Positions 58,316 through 64,000 of a DNA stretch of 64,000 nt are shown here, in pieces. Each line of letters starts with the position of its first letter. Position 1 is the stretch's first letter. A program made the translations under genes and the position numbers. The stretch spans positions 434,001 through 498,000 of the forward strand of contig JADNRY010000007.1 of the NCBI GenBank assembly GCA_015501585.1. The letters are read 5' to 3'. Under the pieces are notes generated by a model. The model did not search any database. It worked only from the letters and a program-made list of their open reading frames with translations, and had not been told where the DNA came from. Source of the stretch: Rhodocollybia butyracea. Lineage: Eukaryota; Basidiomycota; Agaricomycetes; Agaricales; Omphalotaceae.

Positions 58316-60124
58316 ATGCAGTTCACTCGTCAAGAGCTCTGTACGCGTATTCTTGAGGGCCAACATCTCATCATCTACAACAGAAAAGTTCTGCGTATCC
58401 CAGCCTCTTGGCTCGACGCTCATCCCGGTGGTTCCTTGGTCCTTCTCCATTTCGTAGGCAGAGATGCTACTGCCGAAGTTGATGCGTATCATAATGACCA
58501 GATTCTACCACTTGTAAACAAGTATTCCATTGGATTTTTAGCAGAACCTGGCCCATGGAACCCCCTGCTTCCTCCAATTGCAGCTGGCTGGGCTCGCAAA
58601 GACGGTGAATGGGTCAATGAAGCTGCAACTTGGAACGACTCCAACCAGGTGTTCCTCGTCGCGAAAGACTCGCTTGCTCTCCAGAAAACGGCCCCGACAA
58701 TCGAAGCTCTTACTCCTTCACCGTCGCAGCTATCTCTACAGATACAGGAACAGCATTCTGCGGCATACAAGGCGTTGCACAAGCGGGTAATCGATGCAGG
58801 CCTCTATCGAACTCCTTACTTGACTGGTTACGGTCCAGAATTTTTTCGATACATCTCCCTTGGTCTGATTTCAGCATATGCGTTCCGACACAATTGGCTG
58901 TTGACAAGCGCTTTCGCTCTCGGTCTGTTGTGGCATCAGCTCATGTTCTTCGCACACGATCTTGGACACATGGGAGTCACTGGGAGTTGGACCGTTGACC
59001 GCCTCATCTCAATTGTCATTGCTGATTTCATCGGAGGCCTTAGTATCGGCTGGTGGGTTGATGTAAGCGTTCCTTTTCTCTTTGCTTCTTCGCTGCAGAT
59101 ACCTTACATGTTTTCCTAGAATCACAATGTACATCACTGTACGTTGTCCAGATTTGTTATTTGTTCCTCATTGACTTTGTTCCTCAGTGGTTACCAACCA
59201 TCCTTCTCAGTACGATCCGTATACTTGCACTGTAGAAACAAGTAACTCACTTTTTTAATAGTGATCCTGACATTCAGCACCTTCCGTTTTTTGCCATCTC
59301 ACCCAAGTTCTTTTCCAATCTATATTCTTCATATTACCGAAGGATCTTGCCCCTTGATTGTGGCGCTCGGTTCTTCATTCCCCTCCAGCATAAACTATTC
59401 TTTGTGGTGATGGCATTCGCCCGTTTCAACCTATACCGTCGTTCATACGATTGGATGGTCTCTCAAATTTCTCAAAAGAGACGTGCGCGTGGTGGAAGAT
59501 GGGCTGTAGCCTTGGAATTTGCCGGCGTCTTTGTCTTCTGGTGCTGGTTCGGTGGTATCGTTCTAAGAGGATGTGGATCTTGGCAAAAGGCTTTGGCATA
59601 CATTCTTGTTAGTCATGTCACCACAAGTCCTCTACATGTCCAGGTAGGGAACAACACTTTCAAATTGTCCATTCGCCTCATAAGTTGTATAGATTGTTCT
59701 TTCCCATTTCGGGATGTCTACAGAGGACCTAGGTCCATTAGAGTCTTTCCCAGGCCGACAACTCCGCACCACTATGGACGTGATATGCCCCGACCAGTGG
59801 GCCTTCATTCATGGTGGATTACACCTTCAGGTCACGCACCACCTTTTCCCTCGTCTTCCTCGACACAATCTTAGCAAAGCCAGTCTTATGGCCAAAGAAT
59901 TTGCAAAAGAAGAAGGCCTGACTTACGTGGAGTTTGGTTTCATTTCAGCTAACCAAGAAGTAATGGGTGTTCTACGAGAAGTAGCTGGACTTGTCAGCTC
60001 GCTCGGCCAGCAGGTCAAACTTGTCGCAGAGGTTGCCAGCGTAGAGGCCAAAGAAGCTGTTGATAAAAAGATTGCTCAACAATATGCCTTTAGCAGGATG
60101 GATAATGCATCTCAAGCAATATAG
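58316..60124 (+). CDS. Delta-8 sphingolipid desaturase (cytochrome b5 fusion)
   Basis: The N-terminal cytochrome b5 domain has the heme motif HPGG at residues 36-39. The desaturase core contains histidine box 1, HDLGH (residues 214-218), box 2 in NHNVHH after the first intron, and a third box QVTHH (HLQVTHHLFPRLPRHN). Glutamine in the first position of box 3 is the hallmark of front-end desaturases with fused b5, which fits fungal delta-8 sphingolipid desaturases that prepare glucosylceramide bases in the ER. Membrane segments include FALGLLWHQLMFFA and ALEFAGVFVFWCWFGGIVL. The last part is a charged tail (EVASVEAKEAVDKKIAQQ). Its stop codon is only 12 bp from that of the converging HIS7 gene. 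Confidence 0.9.
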
Positions 60125-60136
60125 ATAGGAACTAGA

Positions 60137-61887
60137 TTAGGCTACACTAGTCCGAACTTTCACAGCATTATGCTCTAGATACTCCTTCACTTGAACAATG
60201 TCTACTTCTCCGCGATGGAATATACCAGCGGCCAGGGCTGCTTCCACTCCCGTTTTCTCAAAAACGTCCGCAAAGTGTTCCTTCTTCCCTGCGCCACTGC
60301 TAGCAACGACCGGGACTTTAACGCATCCTTTGACAAGGCGTAAGAGATCTGAATCAAAGCCAAGCCCAGTTCCATCGCGGTCGATGCTGTTCACGAGAAT
60401 TTCGCCCGTACCCAGAACCTCAACGGCGCGAGCAAGTTGACAGACGGAAATCGAACGTGTCTCCCGTCCGCCTGACACTGTACAGGCATACCACCAGGAT
60501 TTGCCTCTGTCAGCCTCGAAGACAGAGTCAGCTGAACCATGAATTAATTCGTCCTTGTGAGGACCATCATACGTAGCTGCATCCACGAAGACTCGCCTAG
60601 GATCGATAGAAACCACCACGGCCTGACTCCCATACGCATGAGCTATTGTTTCGATCGAGCTCGTCCCGTTACCGCGATTCTGGCCACTAGAAAGTAGCAT
60701 TTCGGCAGCGAAAACAGCGTCAGATCCTATACTGACTTTGTCTGCTCCAGCTCGGAAGTATTCTGAGGCTACTTCTAGCGCGGTGTGCTTCGTACCATCT
60801 GGGTCAATGGTATCTTTGATGCCACCGCCGATAGTGAGGGGAACAAAGACGCACTCGGCAGCTGCTCGGACGACAGCCAGCATGGGCTGGTCTTGGAGAG
60901 GGGACTGTCGGAAAGAGGTGATGTTCAATAAACAAATTTCGTCTGCCCCTGCAGCATAATATTTTGCAGCTAGAGTGACGGGTTTGCCTAGGTTGCGTAC
61001 TGCGCCGCCGGTTTCCACTCGCATGGATGTCCCATCAGACGAAACTTTCTCTCGGACATCATACTGATCGCCTTTGGTAACGACAAGATTACCGTCGTCG
61101 TCCGATCGTACATCCATGCAGGCGATGATACGTTTCGTCAGGTTATCTTTTGATTTGAGAGATAAAACGGGAGGACTATAGAGAGATTCGGGTTTAGATA
61201 CTCCTGCTGATCTTTCGGCCTCAGGAGTTTTCACCCAGTTGTCTAGCACAGCAAGACCAGCTGCTCCCGATTTCTCGGGATGGAATTGAGTAGCAAACAC
61301 GTTTCCTTTGCGGACGGAAGAGACAAATACTTCTCCACCGTACTGAGTGGTGGTGTATGCCCAACCTGCAGCGTCGGGTCTATCTTTGGGAAAGTATTTT
61401 GAGCAGTACGAGTGAACAAAGTAATAGTATGCTGGTTCAACATCAGGAGTTTGTACGAGGTCCGCGGAGTTCCATCCTATATGAGGGACTGCCTTATCCG
61501 AGTCATCTAAACGTTCAATGATGCCTGGAATAACATCCAAGCCCTTGACATTCAGTGACTCGGTAGAAGATTGGAAAAGAACCTGTAGGCCGATGCATAT
61601 CCCAAAATATGGTTTACCGGATTGAAGATATTCTCGGAGAGGCTCGAGAAAGCCTTTTTGTGTTAAATTTTCGATAGCAGTTTCGAAAGCCCCTACGCCA
61701 GGAAAAATAAGGCTCTGGGGATTGAATGAAATACTGCAAATGAAAAATGATGTATAATTGAACTAACTGTCGCTTTATGAAAATCATCGGGCGAAGAAAT
61801 CCATGTAAAGGGATGTCCGAGCTTCGATAACGAGTTCGCAAGACTCTGAACGTTGCCAGCACCGTAATCAAGAAGATAGAGGCCCAT
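60137..61887 (-). CDS. HIS7: Imidazole glycerol phosphate synthase HisHF, fused
   Basis: The gene encodes the fused glutaminase-cyclase of histidine biosynthesis, which uses PRFAR and glutamine to give imidazole glycerol phosphate and AICAR. The glutaminase half shows LLDYGAGNVQSLANSLSKLG, IFPGVGAF, the catalytic Cys in FGICIGLQVLF, and the catalytic His/Glu in ATQFHPEKSG. The cyclase half shows IACMDVRSDDDG, AKYYAAGADEICLLNITSF, PLTIGGGIKD, NSIDRDGTGLGFD and VVASSGAGKKEHF. A single intron is visible early; FHKAT joins SLIFPGVGAF if the acceptor CCCCAG is used. The ATG at 61887 (MGLYLLDYG) is favoured over an in-frame ATG two codons upstream because it matches the family. Length, about 565 residues, is normal. 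Confidence 0.93.
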
Positions 61888-61918
61888 AATCAAGATGTAA
61901 ATGAATTGCCGCGTTTCG

Positions 61919-61924
61919 GAGTCA
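61919..61924 (-). promoter_or_regulatory. TGACTC core, Gcn4/CPC1-type site 1
   Basis: The plus strand reads GAGTCA, so the minus strand carries TGACTC (context ATGACTCC). This is the core recognised by Gcn4/CPC1 bZIP factors of general amino-acid control. It is 32 bp upstream of the HIS7 start codon. Confidence 0.5.
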
Positions 61925-61948
61925 TTCTAGTTTTGTGTATCGGTGCTA

Positions 61949-61960
61949 TTTTTTTTTTTT
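61949..61960. promoter_or_regulatory. Poly(dT) tract in the HIS7/SER3 divergent promoter
   Basis: Twelve consecutive T lie midway between the two start codons. Such dA:dT tracts exclude nucleosomes and are common in bidirectional fungal promoters. It is flanked by the two TGACTC cores. Confidence 0.6.
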
Positions 61961-61962
61961 CC

Positions 61963-61968
61963 GAGTCA
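61963..61968 (-). promoter_or_regulatory. TGACTC core, Gcn4/CPC1-type site 2
   Basis: A second GAGTCA on the plus strand (context CTGACTCGG on the minus strand) lies immediately after the poly(dT) tract and 38 bp upstream of the SER3 start codon. Confidence 0.5.
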
Positions 61969-62005
61969 GTATAAGCTAACGCAATCCATCTTTTGTACTT
62001 ACACC

Positions 62006-63440
62006 ATGTCTTCGCCAGTACAGATTCCTGGATCCATGGGATCGTTCACCGGGTCTGTTTCTCCTACAACCAGTACTACCATTCATGACCGGTTTGCAAA
62101 AATCCTTCGTCAGGAAACTGACATCCGACAGCCTCGAGTTCTTCATCCTGTCGAAAATGAAGGCCTGAGACTGCTCATCCTCGAAAACATCAGCCTAGAA
62201 GCAGTCAATGCTTTTAAAGCTCAGGGTTTACATGTAGATCACTACGCCAAAGCCATGTCGGAGGACGAACTCATCACAAAAATCGGCTCCTACCATGGCA
62301 TCGGTATTCGTAGCAAAACAAAGATTACCGAAAAAGTAATCAAAGCCGCGACTAAGGTATGAGATCCATAGGCCTGCACATCCCCAGCTAACCTGATCAT
62401 AGCTTCTTGTCATTGGCTGCTTCTGTATTGGAACAAACCAAGTTGACCTTAAAGCGGCTGCCTCTGCTGGAATTCCTGTATTCAACTCTCCCTTCTCTAA
62501 CTCTCGCTCGGTCGCAGAGCTAGTCATGTCCGAACTCGTCGTCCTTTCCCGTCAGCTCTTTGAGCGTTCTTACGAACTCCGACAGGGACTTTGGAATAAG
62601 CAGTCGAAAGGCTGCTGGGAGATTCGCGGAAAAACATTGGGTATAGTTGGTTATGGCCATATCGGCTCTCAGCTTTCAGTTTTGGCTGAGTCGTTCGGAA
62701 TGCGGGTCGTCTTTTACGACGTGATTAACCTCATGCCTTTGGGTACGGCTCGACAGGTGGAGTCATTAGATGCCCTTCTTTCTGAGGCAGACTTTGTCAC
62801 TCTTCATGTCCCCGAACTTCCCGAGACCATCAACATGATTTCTAGTGACCAGCTGGCGTTGATGAAGAAGGGCTCGTACCTTATCAATAACGCTCGAGGT
62901 AAAGTCGTTGACATACCTGCTCTTATCGAGTCACTACAATCTGGCCATCTTGCCGGAGCCGCCATTGACGTCTTCCCTTCCGAACCTGGCTCCAACGGTG
63001 CACCCTTCGATGACCAAGTGAACCCATGGGCAAGCACTCTTCGCGCGCTACACAACGTGATTCTCACTCCTCACATTGGTGGATCTACGGAGGAGGCCCA
63101 GCGAATGATTGGCCAGGAGGTTTCTCAGGCTCTCATCCGTTACATTGGCCTTGGCTCAACCATCGGTGCTGTCAACTTTCCCGAAGTTGATCTGCGCGCT
63201 ATCACTGAAGAGGCTGGTCATGTGCGTGTCTGCTATGTGCACAAAAACCAGCCCGGTGTGCTCAGACAGGTTAATGAAGCCTTTGAGCCTTACAACGTGG
63301 AAAAGCAATACTCGGACTCGAAAGGCGATGTGGCATATCTCATGGCTGATATCGCCCATGTTAGCCCCACCGACGTTACACATCTCCAGGAAACTATCAG
63401 GCGTACAAACGCCAACATCCTCACGCGTCTCCTCGCTTAA
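62006..63440 (+). CDS. SER3: D-3-phosphoglycerate dehydrogenase (serine biosynthesis)
   Basis: Two exons encode about 460 residues catalysing the first step of serine synthesis, oxidation of 3-phosphoglycerate to phosphohydroxypyruvate with NAD. Visible features are RLLILENISLEAVNAFKAQG, GIGIRSKTKITEKVI, the Rossmann NAD site LGIVGYGHIGSQLSVLAES, the active-site region ELPETINMISSDQLALMKKG and INNARGKVVDI, and the catalytic His in LTPHIGGSTEEAQ. A C-terminal ACT-type regulatory domain (VCYVHKNQPGVLRQVNEAFE, YLMADIAHVS) predicts serine feedback, as in yeast Ser3/Ser33. The ATG at 62006 (MSSPVQIPGS) has family support; an in-frame ATG at 61943 would add an unlikely 21-residue hydrophobic leader. 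One intron lies at about 62356-62401. Confidence 0.93.
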
Positions 63441-63647
63441 AAATAATCTATCACTACCTAAAATGGCTGTTTACTAGAGCTTGGCCTTTCATATTAACCA
63501 TTCAACTGGACTGTTTTCAAGCATAATACTCCATGTATGATTATTCCGGAAGTAACTGTACAATCTTTGTCTTTGAACCCATACCCCACGACACGATACA
63601 TATTAGAAGGAAGTGTCTAAAATTCAGCTGCAGACGAATAAGAGGGT

Positions 63648-64000
63648 TCATACTTCCTCCTCTGGATCACCAACACCACTCGCGAGAATAGCAAAATGAG
63701 TCTCCATTTCTGGGAGACAAGGAGAATCATATATCTTACAAGACCGTGTATTGCCTCTAGATTTCTTGAGTTGCAGCCTGGGGTACACCTTAGAAAAGAC
63801 CGGTACGAAGATACAATTTAATACTCACCGAGTTGTGGAAGCATGAGCCATTATGTTACCTCCGATGGGCTTCTTCTCATTTCCGGCATACGGTCCAGCG
63901 GCAGCGTCTGGGCTGGACATGACTTGATTGGTGACGACTACAGCAATTCCGAACTAAAACAAGTGGAATAAGGTCTGAATGCCGGCACGATCAACAAAAC
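63648..64000 (-). CDS. RAD51: RAD51 recombinase, C-terminal part (cut by window edge)
   Basis: Two exons are seen and the gene continues beyond 64000. They encode [37 protein letters not shown] (the L2/ATP-cap region), [20 protein letters not shown] and the end [23 protein letters not shown] and the GVGDPEE terminus fit Rad51 rather than Dmc1, whose end differs. Rad51 forms nucleoprotein filaments for homologous recombination. The exon-exon join restores TTR-LQLKK across an intron at about 63778-63828, and the window ends inside the next intron (AG at about 63957). Only about 80 residues are visible, so paralogue choice is less firm than family. Confidence 0.8.

Noticed and set aside
40305..63440. 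A secondary-metabolite or sphingolipid gene cluster
   Set aside because: NoxA, MetE-like protein, desaturase and amino-acid genes are interspersed with housekeeping genes and no core synthase or dedicated regulator is present.
1..64000. CRISPR arrays, prokaryotic operons or an intact transposable element
   Set aside because: No regularly spaced repeats, transposase, reverse transcriptase or integrase motifs were seen; gene structure is intron-rich and eukaryotic.

Overview
The window looks like nuclear DNA of a mushroom-forming basidiomycete (Agaricomycetes). Nearly every gene is broken by several 45-70 bp GT-AG introns, genes sit on both strands with very short intergenic spaces, and the protein set is eukaryotic and fungal: NADPH oxidase A, BCK1-type MAPKKK, Cas1-like acyltransferase, delta-8 sphingolipid desaturase, PAL1, fused HIS7 and a Cut8/STS1 proteasome tether. 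I recognised no CRISPR, operon, tRNA, rRNA or intact transposon. All exon joins were inferred by eye from splice signals and family similarity, so CDS coordinates are genomic spans from start codon to stop codon.

Layout. 0-9.2 kb (minus strand): IQ-motif protein, BCK1-like MAPKKK, GID8-like CTLH protein. 9.2-13.1 kb: a gene-poor segment holding a degenerate inverted repeat. 13.1-30.8 kb: RRP15 (minus), then a plus-strand row of ankyrin/DIL protein, rhomboid protease, Cas1-like acyltransferase, STS1/Cut8, a PPR-like putative mitochondrial protein, a REX4-like exonuclease homologue with lost catalytic residues, and a mitochondrial carrier. 31.2-36.2 kb: nucleoporin NUP155/NUP170 (minus). 36.3-40.1 kb: an RNase III-domain protein and a second BCK1-like kinase (plus). 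40.3-43.5 kb: NoxA and MAD2 (minus). 43.7-47.6 kb: TAF5 and a small unrecognised protein (plus). 47.6-50.2 kb: a second gene-poor stretch. 50.2-54.1 kb (minus): single-pass membrane protein and MetE/UROD-like protein. 54.8-64 kb: ribosomal protein eL13 (with an apparent 1-nt frameshift), PAL1, sphingolipid desaturase, HIS7, SER3 and the C-terminal end of RAD51, cut by the window edge.

Most genes are housekeeping or signalling genes with no shared pathway, as expected for fungal synteny blocks. The clearest functional pairing is HIS7/SER3: two amino-acid biosynthesis genes fire divergently from a 118-bp spacer that carries two TGACTC (Gcn4/CPC1-type) cores and a 12-T tract. The most interesting comparison is between the two BCK1-like kinases. 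The longer one (3129-7655) carries a conserved block before the kinase domain; the shorter one (37784-40109) carries the same block after it, which is a domain-order permutation.
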